A DNA stretch of 64,000 nucleotides, taken from NCBI GenBank assembly GCA_028706475.1, contig JAQWBI010000001.1:62001-126000 (forward strand), given 5' to 3'. Shown here in pieces: positions 26,682-37,413 of this stretch (the stretch's first letter is position 1; each line of letters opens with the position of its first letter). The notes beneath the pieces are model-generated. The model worked only from the letters and a program-made list of their open reading frames with translations. It had not been told where the DNA came from and did not search any database. The position numbers were made by a program, and so were the translations under genes. The DNA comes from Candidatus Cloacimonadota bacterium. Lineage in GTDB: Bacteria > Cloacimonadota > Cloacimonadia > Cloacimonadales > Cloacimonadaceae.

Positions 26682-26716
26682 TTCATCTCATCTCATTTAT
26701 CTTAAGGAGTAATAAA

Positions 26717-27313
26717 ATGGCAGAGATTACCGCAACCATGGTAAAAGAATTGCGCGAGAGAACCGGAGTAGGCATGATGGAGTGCCGTAAAGCTCTGGTG
26801 GAAACAGGTGGCAATATGGATGACGCCATCAAATATCTGCGCGAGCGCGGAATATCCAAAGCCGAGGCCAAAAGCCTGCGCGAGACCAAAGAAGGAATCA
26901 TCTACTCGTACATCCATTTCAACAACAAGATTGGTGTATTGATCGAGCTGAATTGCGAATCCGACTTTGTGGCCAGAACCGACGAATTCAAAGCTTTGGC
27001 AGAAGAGATCGCCATGCAGATCGCTGCCACCAATCCATTGGCTATCACCGCTGATGCTATCCCTGCAGACATTATCGAACGCGAGAAAGAAATCGCCAAA
27101 AATAAAGCCATCAACGAAGGTAAGAAACCTGAATTCATGGACAAAATCATCGAAGGCAATATTCGTAAGTATTGTAGCGAACACGCTTTGATGGAACAAG
27201 GACTGATCAGCGACGAGAAGAGAACAGTGAAAGACCTGTTGACCGACGCTGTGGCCAAAACCGGCGAAAACATCCAATTAGCCCGCTTTGTTCGTTTCTC
27301 CCTGGGCGAGTAA
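26717..27313 (+). CDS. tsf: Elongation factor Ts
   Basis: EF-Ts, 198 residues, the nucleotide exchange factor that regenerates EF-Tu-GTP. Seen: the N-terminal UBA-like part with VKELRERTGVGMMECRKAL and the core DFVARTDEF (the DFV signature that inserts into EF-Tu). Length fits the short form with a reduced C-terminal core, as in Thermus-type proteins. I start at the ATG at 26717, preceded by AAGGAG, rather than upstream codons that would lie in the hairpin. pyrH follows 17 bases after. Confidence 0.95.
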   Translation: MAEITATMVKELRERTGVGMMECRKALVETGGNMDDAIKYLRERGISKAEAKSLRETKEGIIYSYIHFNNKIGVLIELNCESDFVARTDEFKALAEEIAMQIAATNPLAITADAIPADIIEREKEIAKNKAINEGKKPEFMDKIIEGNIRKYCSEHALMEQGLISDEKRTVKDLLTDAVAKTGENIQLARFVRFSLGE

Positions 27314-27330
27314 AAAGCCTTAAACCAAGG

Positions 27331-28059
27331 ATGAACAGCGCTTTCAAACCCGAAAAAATCAACCGGCTGATGCTGAAGCTCAGCGGAGAAATCCTGGCCG
27401 GACCCGCCGGTTTCGGCTTCGATAACAAAGTGTGCGACAAGCTGACAGACGAATTGATCGAGATCAAAAACGAAGGATACGGGATTGCAGTTGTATTGGG
27501 CGGTGGAAACATCTTCCGAGGCGGTAGCTGGAAAGGCGAAAGCCTGAACCGGGTTACTCTGGACAACATCGGTATGCTCGCCACCATCCAAAACGCCCTC
27601 TTTCTCTGCGAAATATTGCAGGCAAAAGGCTGTGCCGCTGAAGTCTTCTCCAGCTTTGTATTGGACAAGATTGCCAGGCATTACAGCGCCGCAAAAGTGC
27701 AGGAAGCTCTCGCCAAAGGCAAAATCTGCTTTGTGGCCGGAGGTACCGGAAATCCGTATTTTACTACCGATACTGCCGCCGTTCTGCGCTCTATCGAACT
27801 GAAACTGGATATCGTAATGAAAGCTACCAAAGTGGATGGTCTTTACAGCGCAGATCCCATGAAAGATCCCGGAGCGAAGTTTATCCGCGAGGCTACTTTC
27901 CAAACCTGTCTGGAGAAGCGTCTCGGAGTAATGGATCTCACTGCCTTCTCCCTGGCCGCAGACAACAATATGCCCATCAAGATATTCAACATAACCAAAA
28001 CGGGAAACCTGAAAGCTGCTCTCCAGGATGCCGACACCGGCACTTATATCCATCCCTAA
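27331..28059 (+). CDS. pyrH: Uridylate kinase
   Basis: UMP kinase of 242 residues, amino-acid-kinase fold, that makes UDP from UMP and ATP in the cytosol; usually a hexamer controlled by GTP and UTP. Seen: LMLKLSGEILAG, VLGGGNIFRGG, GTGNPYFTTDTAAVLRS and KATKVDGLYSADP. The N-terminus is slightly longer than in E. coli. Position between tsf and frr is the conserved bacterial order. Confidence 0.96.
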   Translation: MNSAFKPEKINRLMLKLSGEILAGPAGFGFDNKVCDKLTDELIEIKNEGYGIAVVLGGGNIFRGGSWKGESLNRVTLDNIGMLATIQNALFLCEILQAKGCAAEVFSSFVLDKIARHYSAAKVQEALAKGKICFVAGGTGNPYFTTDTAAVLRSIELKLDIVMKATKVDGLYSADPMKDPGAKFIREATFQTCLEKRLGVMDLTAFSLAADNNMPIKIFNITKTGNLKAALQDADTGTYIHP

Positions 28060-28073
28060 GAGCGAGGTACACA

Positions 28074-28628
28074 ATGCAAGAACTCAAAAACAACTCTACG
28101 GAAAAAATGCAGAAATCCTTTGATTCGCTGTTACACCAGTATACTAAAGTGCGTACCGGAAGGGCAAGTGCGTCCATCCTGGATGACATCCGGATAAACT
28201 ATTATGGACAGCCCACTCCCGTGAAACAGCTCTGCAACATCTCCATTCCCGAGCCCCGCACCATCGTAGTGCAGCCCTGGGATAAAACCACTCTGGCAGA
28301 CATCGAAAAAGCCATCCTGGGCGCCAATATCGGCATTACCCCAGAGAATGACGGCAATGTGATCCGCTTGCCCTTCCAGCCACTCACCGAGGAAAAACGC
28401 AAAGATATCGTGAAAAACCTGAAGAAAATCAGCGAGGAAACCCGCGTGGCAATCCGTAATATCCGTCGTGACGCCAATGATCAGGCCAAAAAAATGAAGA
28501 AAGACAGCGAGATCAGCGAAGACGACGAAAAGAAACTCCTCAAAGAAGTACAGGATATCACCGACGAGTGGATCAAAAAGATCGACGAAGTGGAAAAAGC
28601 CAAAGAAAAAGAAATAATGGAAGTGTAA
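28074..28628 (+). CDS. frr: Ribosome recycling factor
   Basis: RRF, 184 residues, which with EF-G splits post-termination ribosomes. Seen: a start with LHQYTKVRTGRASASILDDI, then YYGQPTPVKQL, IVVQPWDKT, and LPFQPLTEEKRKDIVKNLKK, and a C-terminal Lys/Glu-rich helix. Complete length. Last gene of the rplM-frr cluster, followed 22 bases later by a strong terminator. Confidence 0.97.
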   Translation: MQELKNNSTEKMQKSFDSLLHQYTKVRTGRASASILDDIRINYYGQPTPVKQLCNISIPEPRTIVVQPWDKTTLADIEKAILGANIGITPENDGNVIRLPFQPLTEEKRKDIVKNLKKISEETRVAIRNIRRDANDQAKKMKKDSEISEDDEKKLLKEVQDITDEWIKKIDEVEKAKEKEIMEV

Positions 28629-28650
28629 GGCACTCCATTGCGATATATAG

Positions 28651-28680
28651 AACCGGTTTCCCCTGGGAAGCCGGTTTTTA
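28651..28680 (+). terminator. Rho-independent terminator after frr
   Basis: AACCGGTTTCCC pairs with GGGAAGCCGGTT (12 bp with one G-T pair), followed by a run of T. It ends the translation-factor operon. Confidence 0.85.
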
Positions 28681-28703
28681 TGTGAAATTAATGGAATTCT
28701 TTA

Positions 28704-30122
28704 GTGCAACTGAGTAGTACGCCGACCACAGTCCCTTCTCGTCGGGTAAAACAGGAAATTATCCGCAAGACCTTCCGCTACTCTGTGCGGGAAGGTATCT
28801 TTGCACAGGTGTATGGCAATCTGGCGCAGATCGGCAGCTCATTTATCACCAAACTGATGGTGATGCTGGGTGCCACACCGCTACAATACAGCCTGCTTTC
28901 AGCCTTGGGACAACTCTCGGCGATCTGGCAGCCTTTGGGAGTGGCATTTTCCCACCATACCTCCCAAAGGAAGTGGCCCTGCGTGTGGATAACCGCTGTG
29001 GGACGTTTTCTTACGCTCTTTTTGGGACTGGCCTTGCTCTTCAAAGACCAACAGCAGGGAATATGGTTTATGCTGGCACTACTCTTTTTCAGTGCCGGGT
29101 TTCAGGCAGTGGGCGCCAATATCTGGATTGCCTGGATCAGCGACCTCATCCCCCTCAGGATCCGGGGACGCTTCTTTTCCACCCGCAATCAGATCCTCCT
29201 GATTATTGGCTTGATCTTCAGCTATCTGATATCCTACCATGTGGATCTCTTTGAACACAGTTCCAAAGCCATGCGCTACAAGATCATGCTGGGGCTGGAT
29301 GCCTTCTTTGTGCCCCAGAATCAAGCCATCTTCTTGGCCTTTGTATATATCTTTGCCTCCATCATCGGCATCATCGGACTCTTCTTTTTGAGCCGGCAAC
29401 CGGAGCGTAAACGGCTGCATCACAATGCAAAAAGCCTGCGCGAGATATTCCGTGAACCTTTTATGGACAAAGACTTCCGTTTGCTGCTTGTTTTTGGCTC
29501 GCTATGGATGTTTGCTACTGGAGTTGGCAGTCCCTTCTGGGGGCCTTTCATGCTGAAGAACCTGCAGATGGGCCTGTTTCAAGTGCAGATGTATAACACT
29601 CTACACATGGGCTCTTCGCTATTGGCATTCAGCTTTTGGGGCAGATTCATCGATCGCTTCGGCAATAAAACCGCAATGAAGATTTGCGTGTGTCTGGGCG
29701 GTTTGAACCCCGTATTCTGGCTCTTTATGAGTGCACAGAACTACTCCCTGCTCTGGCTTGAAGGTGTGTTAAGCGGATTTATGTGGGCTGGAACCGGGAT
29801 TGTGACCACAAACTTTGTGCTCTCCATTGCCCCAAAACGGCGGGAGCAAGCTTATAGCGGCATCTATGCGGCAGTTACAGGTATCTTTATGATGAGTTCA
29901 ACCCTGGCCAGCGGTGTCTTCTACCCCAATAGCCTGGATCTCGGTTTTCGCACTCTGGATCCGGAACAAGTGGTATTCGGAGTGGGTGCGCTCCTGCGCT
30001 GGGCAGCCATCATCCCTCTGATGCTGGTGCGCGAACATCGGAGCGTGCCTCTACGAGAAGCGCTTGCTTTCACTTTCAGCCGATTGATTGGCTGGCGTTT
30101 GAGGGTAGGTAAACGGGATTGA
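28704..30122 (+). CDS. Major facilitator superfamily transporter
   Basis: Membrane transporter of 472 residues with about 12 hydrophobic helices. Seen: an amphipathic N-terminus (KTFRYSVREGIFAQVYGNL), WIAWISDLIPLRIRGRFFST (the loop 2-3 like MFS motif), LLFFSAGFQAVGANIW, and a central LSRQPERKRLHH loop between the halves. Substrate cannot be told. The start is GTG at 28704; an ATG 13 bases upstream is out of frame and soon stopped. The ribosome binding site is weak (GGAA). The gene stands alone after the frr terminator. Confidence 0.82.
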   Translation: MQLSSTPTTVPSRRVKQEIIRKTFRYSVREGIFAQVYGNLAQIGSSFITKLMVMLGATPLQYSLLSALGQLSAIWQPLGVAFSHHTSQRKWPCVWITAVGRFLTLFLGLALLFKDQQQGIWFMLALLFFSAGFQAVGANIWIAWISDLIPLRIRGRFFSTRNQILLIIGLIFSYLISYHVDLFEHSSKAMRYKIMLGLDAFFVPQNQAIFLAFVYIFASIIGIIGLFFLSRQPERKRLHHNAKSLREIFREPFMDKDFRLLLVFGSLWMFATGVGSPFWGPFMLKNLQMGLFQVQMYNTLHMGSSLLAFSFWGRFIDRFGNKTAMKICVCLGGLNPVFWLFMSAQNYSLLWLEGVLSGFMWAGTGIVTTNFVLSIAPKRREQAYSGIYAAVTGIFMMSSTLASGVFYPNSLDLGFRTLDPEQVVFGVGALLRWAAIIPLMLVREHRSVPLREALAFTFSRLIGWRLRVGKRD

Positions 30123-30378
30123 GAAAACGCTGCAGTTTATCTGAGCATTTATTGACTTTCGCATTCAGGATCGATATTCAATGCATCTTAAGGGCTTTTA
30201 GTATAGCATTTATGCAGGGCTTCAGGATATGCATCCTTGCAATGCAGGCTTTCCACCACGATGCTATGGTAGTTATCGTTAGTCTTCTACCTTGCACGTT
30301 CCATCTGCGAAGCCAAAACACTTGACACACACAGCCTTATTGCATAAATGGCAAAAACATATGATGGAGGTCTCGTTG

Positions 30379-31227
30379 ATGCGCAGACTCTTTGCCCTGC
30401 TGCTCTTCTTTCCGCTCTTTCTGAGCGCCAATGAAGCGGAACAACGCTATTTGACAGACTATCTGCGGGTAATTGGTGATCTCAACGGAGCAGAGACCGT
30501 CTTCCATTATTCCGGTACTGTATATAGTATTGTGCCAGATCAGAAGAGCATGGAGCTCTTTGATTTTGAGGGTTTTAGCATCGCCAGAATTGACAGCAGC
30601 GAGGCCGGCTACCGTCTGATGGGAAAAGAGGTGGGGCTATTTTTGGATCATCGCACTTCAGAGGTACTAAAGAACTGGAGAAATCCCTTCACGCAAGCAA
30701 CGGTCCCCGTAATCCACATCTGGAACGATCCCGTAAACCAACGCTTTGAATACGATGCCAAGACTATCCCCTATATCCGGCAGTTTCTGCCTTCCACAGT
30801 GATCGAAGAAAGCATCGTATATCACTCGGAGCTCTTTCCCTTCTATCCGCACGTACTCTCCCGCAAACTCTTTGGAGATCATGTTCAGAGCGACTACTTT
30901 CAATCTGCCGAGTTGCGCGAGTATCGGGCAAAACTGGCTGATCTGGAAAATGTTCAAGCCAGTTCTGTGCCTGCTGAGATATCCTTTACCTGGATATGCC
31001 CCTGGTTACCCTTCATGAGGATGGGAGACCGCGAAGGACAGATGCTCTTTGTGCTGAGAGGCAGAAAGCTGGAGCATGGCTATAGTGATCTGCCACAACA
31101 CATCCGTGACACCGTAAAGAGTATTAACCCGGACTTTGCACATAGCCCACGGGAATATCTGGAACCAGACATGAATCCTTGGATCTATTTTAGAGATCTT
31201 CAGCAAAACACCGTGGAAACTCCCTGA
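30379..31227 (+). CDS. DUF1838 family exported protein
   Basis: Protein of 282 residues with a signal peptide (RRLFALLLFFPLFLSA) and the DUF1838 pattern: NWRNPFTQATVPVIHIWNDP, SFTWICPWLPFMRMGDREGQ and a closing PDMNPWIYFRD. DUF1838 has no assigned function; proteobacterial relatives are also exported. I choose the ATG at 30379 because GGAGGT lies eight bases upstream; earlier in-frame starts would run through the promoter region. A TTGACA at 30322-30327 is a possible -35 element, and TTGACT (30152)-17-TATTCA is another upstream. obg follows 49 bases downstream. Confidence 0.75.
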   Translation: MRRLFALLLFFPLFLSANEAEQRYLTDYLRVIGDLNGAETVFHYSGTVYSIVPDQKSMELFDFEGFSIARIDSSEAGYRLMGKEVGLFLDHRTSEVLKNWRNPFTQATVPVIHIWNDPVNQRFEYDAKTIPYIRQFLPSTVIEESIVYHSELFPFYPHVLSRKLFGDHVQSDYFQSAELREYRAKLADLENVQASSVPAEISFTWICPWLPFMRMGDREGQMLFVLRGRKLEHGYSDLPQHIRDTVKSINPDFAHSPREYLEPDMNPWIYFRDLQQNTVETP

Positions 31228-31258
31228 TGTATCAACCAATAACACTTATAGCATATAG

Positions 31259-33375
<2,117 letters not shown>

Positions 33376-33384
33376 TAATTTGTC

Positions 33385-33649
33385 AAGGCACGAATGTCGT
33401 TTTGCTACTGGACTGCCAAACTCCAATTTGCCTGATAATCTACCAAACGGTTCAAAAGCTTTATTCATCCTCTGGTTTATCGATACTTGAACCTGATATT
33501 ATCGGGTTATCATCGAGTGAACACAGGATGATAACGGCTTGATATCAGCTTCAGCACTGCATAGAACAAAGGGAAAGAGGAGAATGATCCAAAGGCTTCC
33601 TTCGGTCGCTATGACAATTCGTAGATTACCACACCTTGCCTGACATGAC
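33385..33649 (+). repeat. Dispersed hairpin repeat, copy 4 (long form)
   Basis: Fills almost the whole gap between the convergent dprA and M14 genes. Landmarks: CTGCCAAACTCCAATTTGC, AATCTACCAAACGGTTC, TTTATCGATACTTGAACC, core arms GTTATCATC/GATGATAAC with loop GAGTGAACACAG, then AACAAAGGGAAAGAGGAG, CCTTCGGTCGCTATGACAAT and the terminal CCTGACATGAC. It is nearly identical to copy 7 over the shared part. Confidence 0.87.
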
Positions 33650-33654
33650 TCTCG

Positions 33655-34662
33655 TTACCCCGCACTCATGTACTTCAACAATGCCATAAATGCCTTGAAA
33701 TGGCGTTTATTGATGCGCTCCACCATATTCTGAGAAGGATGTGTGATGCTCTGTCCCCAGCGGTTTACGCCTCCCACCTCTATCAGCATTGCTGCAGCAT
33801 TCTGACTGTGGTAAAAGAAGTTACGCGCATTCCCCACTCTGGAACTACTGCCCCTGTGCACTGTGTATGTGCCCCGATAGTAATCCCGTGGTACCTTTGC
33901 GGCATAGAATTCTGCCAACTCCTGCAGTTTCAGATAAGAGGAGCTCTCCTCGGCAACCGCAGGCAAAAAGATACGTTCGTTCAATGCTCCGGTGATGGAT
34001 GAATGATAGAAGATGGCAAGCTCAAAGGGAATCTTGCGGCTCAGGCTGATGATAGCCTTGACTTCGTCTTCGGAGGAGGGATCACTGCCTTTGTAATATG
34101 AACTCATGTGATTGACCTCTGTGTCCTGATCCCAAAATACAGGGTAATTGCGGTTCAAATCCACTCCGTCGGTACGCAGATCCAGTTTCCCATTTTCATC
34201 TGTATCACGGTTGTTTTTGCGCTTCACACGCGTAGATCCGTCACTCACCACTCGCCAGCCTTCCGGATTGATGCTCGGCACTATCCAAATGCGATATTCC
34301 TCCAACACTGCCCGAATCCCAGCATCACTCTGCCCGCCGCTACTGAGTTCGCGGATCATATGTTGACTGATAGCCAGCCCCAAAAGCTCGTCTGCATGAT
34401 GCTGCCCGATGATCAGGATGTTGCGGTTTCCCTTCCCAATTTCGACAGCATAGATGGGTAAATGTTCTGTGCCGGAAAAACCCAGGATGCGATGCTCAAT
34501 GGATCCAGGATATTGGCCAATAATGGAATTCAGAAACGGCAGCAGATCATGGTATCTTGGCAGGGCAGAGCTGAATGGGTATTGATTTATGCCCTGATAT
34601 ACGCAGCCAGTGATTAGAAACATGCTTCCCAGCCAGATGGCAAGACCCTGTATTGGTTTCAT
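33655..34662 (-). CDS. M14-family zinc carboxypeptidase lipoprotein
   Basis: Lipoprotein of 335 residues (lipobox FLITGC, Cys20) with an M14 carboxypeptidase domain. Seen: IIGQHHADELLG with zinc ligands His89 and Glu92, GVDLNRNYPVFW (Asn-Arg substrate binding), a later FYHSS with the third His, and MLIEVGG with the catalytic Glu. Members cleave C-terminal residues from proteins or from peptidoglycan stem peptides (MpaA-like); with a lipid anchor, an envelope substrate is inferred. The ATG overlaps the recX stop (ATGA), so it is the last gene of the recA operon. Confidence 0.85.
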   Translation of the reverse strand: MKPIQGLAIWLGSMFLITGCVYQGINQYPFSSALPRYHDLLPFLNSIIGQYPGSIEHRILGFSGTEHLPIYAVEIGKGNRNILIIGQHHADELLGLAISQHMIRELSSGGQSDAGIRAVLEEYRIWIVPSINPEGWRVVSDGSTRVKRKNNRDTDENGKLDLRTDGVDLNRNYPVFWDQDTEVNHMSSYYKGSDPSSEDEVKAIISLSRKIPFELAIFYHSSITGALNERIFLPAVAEESSSYLKLQELAEFYAAKVPRDYYRGTYTVHRGSSSRVGNARNFFYHSQNAAAMLIEVGGVNRWGQSITHPSQNMVERINKRHFKAFMALLKYMSAG

Positions 34663-35270
34663 TGGTGGATTTCCCGCCAGGCTTCGTTTATCATATCCAG
34701 ATCAAAGCCTTTCCGATACAGCGAGGCAAATATCTTCTCTTTGGCTTTGCGAGGTTCTTCATCGCGGTATTTGTGCAGCAGCGCGGAGATCTGTTCTATC
34801 AGCTTTCCCAGGTTTTGCTCCGGTTCATCCAGCTCTTGAATCAGTTCATCACAAATCTCACGGGGGATGCGATGTTCGCTCAGCTTTTGCAAGATGGCGC
34901 GGCGGCTCTTTCCGCGTTCCAGCAAAGCTGAGATATATAGTGTAGCAAAACGCCGGTCATCGATGTAGTGCTTATCTTTACAGATGCCGATGCATTGTTC
35001 AATGATGGATACGTGATACTGCTGTTTATACAGGTAGTTACGGCATTGATATTCGCTATGTTCGCTTTTGGCCAGGTATTCGGTGATCTGCGCCCAGGCT
35101 CTTTTACGTAGTTCGTTCTTTAGCTCTTCAGTGCGGCTTTCATCGATCTGAAGCTCTGCCGCAAAGGGAAAAAGGTAATGGAGGGTTCCGGTTGGCAGAA
35201 CCCCCCACAATTCATTGTCCAGACTTAGATAACTGAGGCGTTTATTCTTCGTCCAATACTTCAGAATCAT
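34659..35270 (-). CDS. recX: Regulatory protein RecX
   Basis: RecX, 203 residues, made of tandem three-helix units, which caps RecA filaments and limits RecA activity. Seen: [39 protein letters not shown] followed by [19 protein letters not shown], the family core, and a final helix [20 protein letters not shown]. The ATG lies 29 bases inside the 3' end of recA in another frame, so recX probably depends on recA translation. N-terminal ~40 residues are less conserved. Confidence 0.88.
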   Translation of the reverse strand: MILKYWTKNKRLSYLSLDNELWGVLPTGTLHYLFPFAAELQIDESRTEELKNELRKRAWAQITEYLAKSEHSEYQCRNYLYKQQYHVSIIEQCIGICKDKHYIDDRRFATLYISALLERGKSRRAILQKLSEHRIPREICDELIQELDEPEQNLGKLIEQISALLHKYRDEEPRKAKEKIFASLYRKGFDLDMINEAWREIHQ

Positions 35271-36297
35271 TGTCGGTGTTTTCGCCGATGAACTCTTCCG
35301 GGGTCACTTTGGCTCTCAGTTTATCTTCGATTTCCTGCAAAAGATTGGGATTTTCGGAAAGATACTGCTTGGTTTTCTCCAGACCCTGCCCCAGTTTTTC
35401 ATCGTTATAGGCATACCAGGATCCGCTCTTCTTCACGATATCATAGTTGGAAGCCATATCGATTAGGATGTCCAGATGAGAGATACCTTCGCCAAAGATG
35501 ATGGGGAATTCTACTGTTTTGAACGGTGGGGCAAATTTGTTCTTCACCACTTTCACCTTGGTGCGCGCACCCACTACCTGAGTATCGCCGCCAGTTTCTT
35601 TGATGGCGCCGGCAAAACGCACTTCCAAGCGCAGGGAACTGTAAAACTTCAGCGCCACTCCGCCGGTGGTAGTTTCAGGATTCACAAACGCAGGAGCGCC
35701 AATCTTGATGCGGGTTTGGTTGATGAAGATCACTGCTGTGTTACTCTTTGATACTATGGCAGTAAGCTTGCGCAGAGCCTGGCTCATCAGACGTGCTTGC
35801 AGGCCTACATGGCTGTCTCCCATATTGCCTTCTATCTCCTGTTTTGGCACCAAAGCTGCCACAGAGTCCACAATGATCAGATCCACTGCAGAGCTTCTTA
35901 CCAAAGTCTCAGTTACTTCCAGTGCCTGCTCTCCGCCGTCCGGTTGAGATAGCAGCATGTTATCGGTCTGAACGCCAAGTCTTTTGGCATAAGATACATC
36001 CAGAGCATGCTCCGCATCCACGAATGCCACGATCCCGCCCAGCTTCTGACACTCTGCTGCCACATGCAAACTGAGGGTTGTTTTTCCGCTTGCTTCGGCG
36101 CCATAGATCTCTGTAATCCTGCCTTTTGGCACGCCGCCAATACCGAGGGCGATATCTAGATTGAAAGCTCCGGTGGGAATAACATCGACTGTCTTCATGG
36201 GTTTGTCTCCCAGGCGCATTAAAGTGCCCACTCCGAATTTCTTCTCAAGTTGGGAAATAGCGGTTTTCAAGGCTGCATCTTTGTTTTTATCCAGCAT
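35242..36297 (-). CDS. recA: Recombinase RecA
   Basis: RecA, 351 residues, the ATP-dependent strand-exchange protein and SOS co-protease. Seen: N-terminal [20 protein letters not shown], Walker [11 protein letters not shown] near 66-73, [13 protein letters not shown], Walker [34 protein letters not shown] and the acidic C-terminus ([10 protein letters not shown]). It starts 12 bases after thpR, inside a five-gene operon rather than alone. I saw no obvious LexA-type palindrome at the operon promoter. Confidence 0.98.
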   Translation of the reverse strand: MLDKNKDAALKTAISQLEKKFGVGTLMRLGDKPMKTVDVIPTGAFNLDIALGIGGVPKGRITEIYGAEASGKTTLSLHVAAECQKLGGIVAFVDAEHALDVSYAKRLGVQTDNMLLSQPDGGEQALEVTETLVRSSAVDLIIVDSVAALVPKQEIEGNMGDSHVGLQARLMSQALRKLTAIVSKSNTAVIFINQTRIKIGAPAFVNPETTTGGVALKFYSSLRLEVRFAGAIKETGGDTQVVGARTKVKVVKNKFAPPFKTVEFPIIFGEGISHLDILIDMASNYDIVKKSGSWYAYNDEKLGQGLEKTKQYLSENPNLLQEIEDKLRAKVTPEEFIGENTDNDSEVLDEE

Positions 36298-36309
36298 TTT
36301 TCCTCCGTT

Positions 36310-36861
36310 TTATTTTAGATTATACTGTTCTATTATCTCGTATCTGGGACCATCCGGTCTCAGAAGGCTTTTGTACAGGATCATGGTATCCCATATCATC
36401 TCTTCCCGGGGTATAGAGTAGGACAATGCGGCACGCTCAAAATCCGGGCTTTGGTGCGTCTTGATGCGCCCCAGAGTGACGTGCAACTCCAGTTTTTGGG
36501 GATCTGCTTCAATACCCAGCAGCCGGAGGCTATTAAGTGTCTGCCGTTTCAGAGTCCTCAAAACCTGATCTTCACCGCTCAGTTTCAACCAGATCAGGCG
36601 CGGAAAGCGATAAGGGAAAAGCTCGATCCCTTCGGCTTGCAACACCGCCGCAGTATGCCGCTTGGCTTCACGCCCCAATAGGTCTTTTAGTTCCGGTAAT
36701 CTATGCTCTGCCACCTCTCCAATGAAATTCACGGTTAGGTGCAGGTTTTCGGGCTTCACCCAGTTGATTCCGGTATGTTTGATGCCTTGCAGATAGACCA
36801 ACGCATCCTCAAGCTGCTGTTTCAGCTTTTGCGGAAGCGGAAGAGCTACAAAGAGGCGCAT
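36310..36861 (-). CDS. thpR: RNA 2',3'-cyclic phosphodiesterase (2H family)
   Basis: ThpR/LigT, 183 residues, a 2H phosphoesterase that opens 2',3'-cyclic phosphates at RNA ends. The two catalytic His-x-Thr/Ser motifs are seen as HLTV at 41-44 and HVTL at 127-130. The N-terminus MRLFVALPLPQKLK is typical. The cellular substrate in bacteria is not settled. It overlaps the upstream kinase-like gene by one base and is followed by recA. Similar thpR-recA linkage occurs with cinA in other phyla, but cinA is absent here. Confidence 0.9.
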   Translation of the reverse strand: MRLFVALPLPQKLKQQLEDALVYLQGIKHTGINWVKPENLHLTVNFIGEVAEHRLPELKDLLGREAKRHTAAVLQAEGIELFPYRFPRLIWLKLSGEDQVLRTLKRQTLNSLRLLGIEADPQKLELHVTLGRIKTHQSPDFERAALSYSIPREEMIWDTMILYKSLLRPDGPRYEIIEQYNLK

Positions 36862-37343
36862 CAGCGCTTGTATCCGATATCCAACAGGAATTTCTTGCGA
36901 TGACTGATGTCGGTATCCAACTCCACTCCTTTGGGAGAGTAACCGTCCACCACACCCAATATACCGCAGCCCTGAGGGGTTTCAACCACTATCGCCGAGG
37001 TGGGATTTGCCGTAGCGCAAAAGATATGCACTACTTCGCGGCAAGCTTTTACCGCCGGTAAGACATTGATGGGGAAGGCATCACGCATCACGATCATGAA
37101 ACAGTGTCCCGCCTTCAGCATGCGCAAGTTCTGCACTGCACACTCGATGAGTTCATTGTCTGTGCCTTCTTTGCGGATCAGACAGGGTCCGGATGCCTCG
37201 CTGAAGGCCAAACCAAACCGGATACCGGGAACGCTGTTTACCATTGCTTCATACAAATCTTCCACTGTCTTGATGAAGTGACTTTGTCCCAGAATGATAT
37301 TGCAATCTTCAGGAAAGCTAAGCTGGATACTTTTAAGTTCCAT
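36861..37343 (-). CDS. Adenosine-specific kinase (DUF355) family protein
   Basis: Protein of 160 residues of the family described as adenosine-specific kinase from a Pyrobaculum structure. Seen: the characteristic GQSHFIKTVEDLYEAMVNSV, PGIRFGLAFSEASGPCL, FPINVLPAVKACREV, CATANPTSAIVVE and the C-terminal RKKFLLDIGYK. Few members have been tested, so the activity is family-based. I start at the ATG at 37343, with GAGGT upstream. First gene of the operon leading to recA. Confidence 0.85.
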   Translation of the reverse strand: MELKSIQLSFPEDCNIILGQSHFIKTVEDLYEAMVNSVPGIRFGLAFSEASGPCLIRKEGTDNELIECAVQNLRMLKAGHCFMIVMRDAFPINVLPAVKACREVVHIFCATANPTSAIVVETPQGCGILGVVDGYSPKGVELDTDISHRKKFLLDIGYKR

Positions 37344-37375
37344 GTGGTACCTCATGTGCCTTATAGTGATTACTC

Positions 37376-37404
37376 AAGATAAAATAAGTGCTTCGTGATG
37401 TCAA
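37376..37404 (-). promoter_or_regulatory. Promoter for the DUF355-thpR-recA-recX-M14 operon
   Basis: Reading leftwards, TTGACA (37404-37399), 17-base spacer, TATCTT (37381-37376). It sits in the 70-base gap after the helicase gene, about 33 bases before the start codon. Six of six and four of six matches. Confidence 0.65.
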
Positions 37405-37413
37405 GCAAAATGC

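Noticed and set aside
26902-28074. 390-codon frame antisense to tsf and pyrH
   Set aside because: Both sense genes are unmistakable; the antisense frame has no motif and no promoter.
30119-30325. 68-codon frame after the MFS gene
   Set aside because: Odd Cys/Phe-rich composition, no ribosome binding site, and it overlaps the promoter region of the DUF1838 gene.
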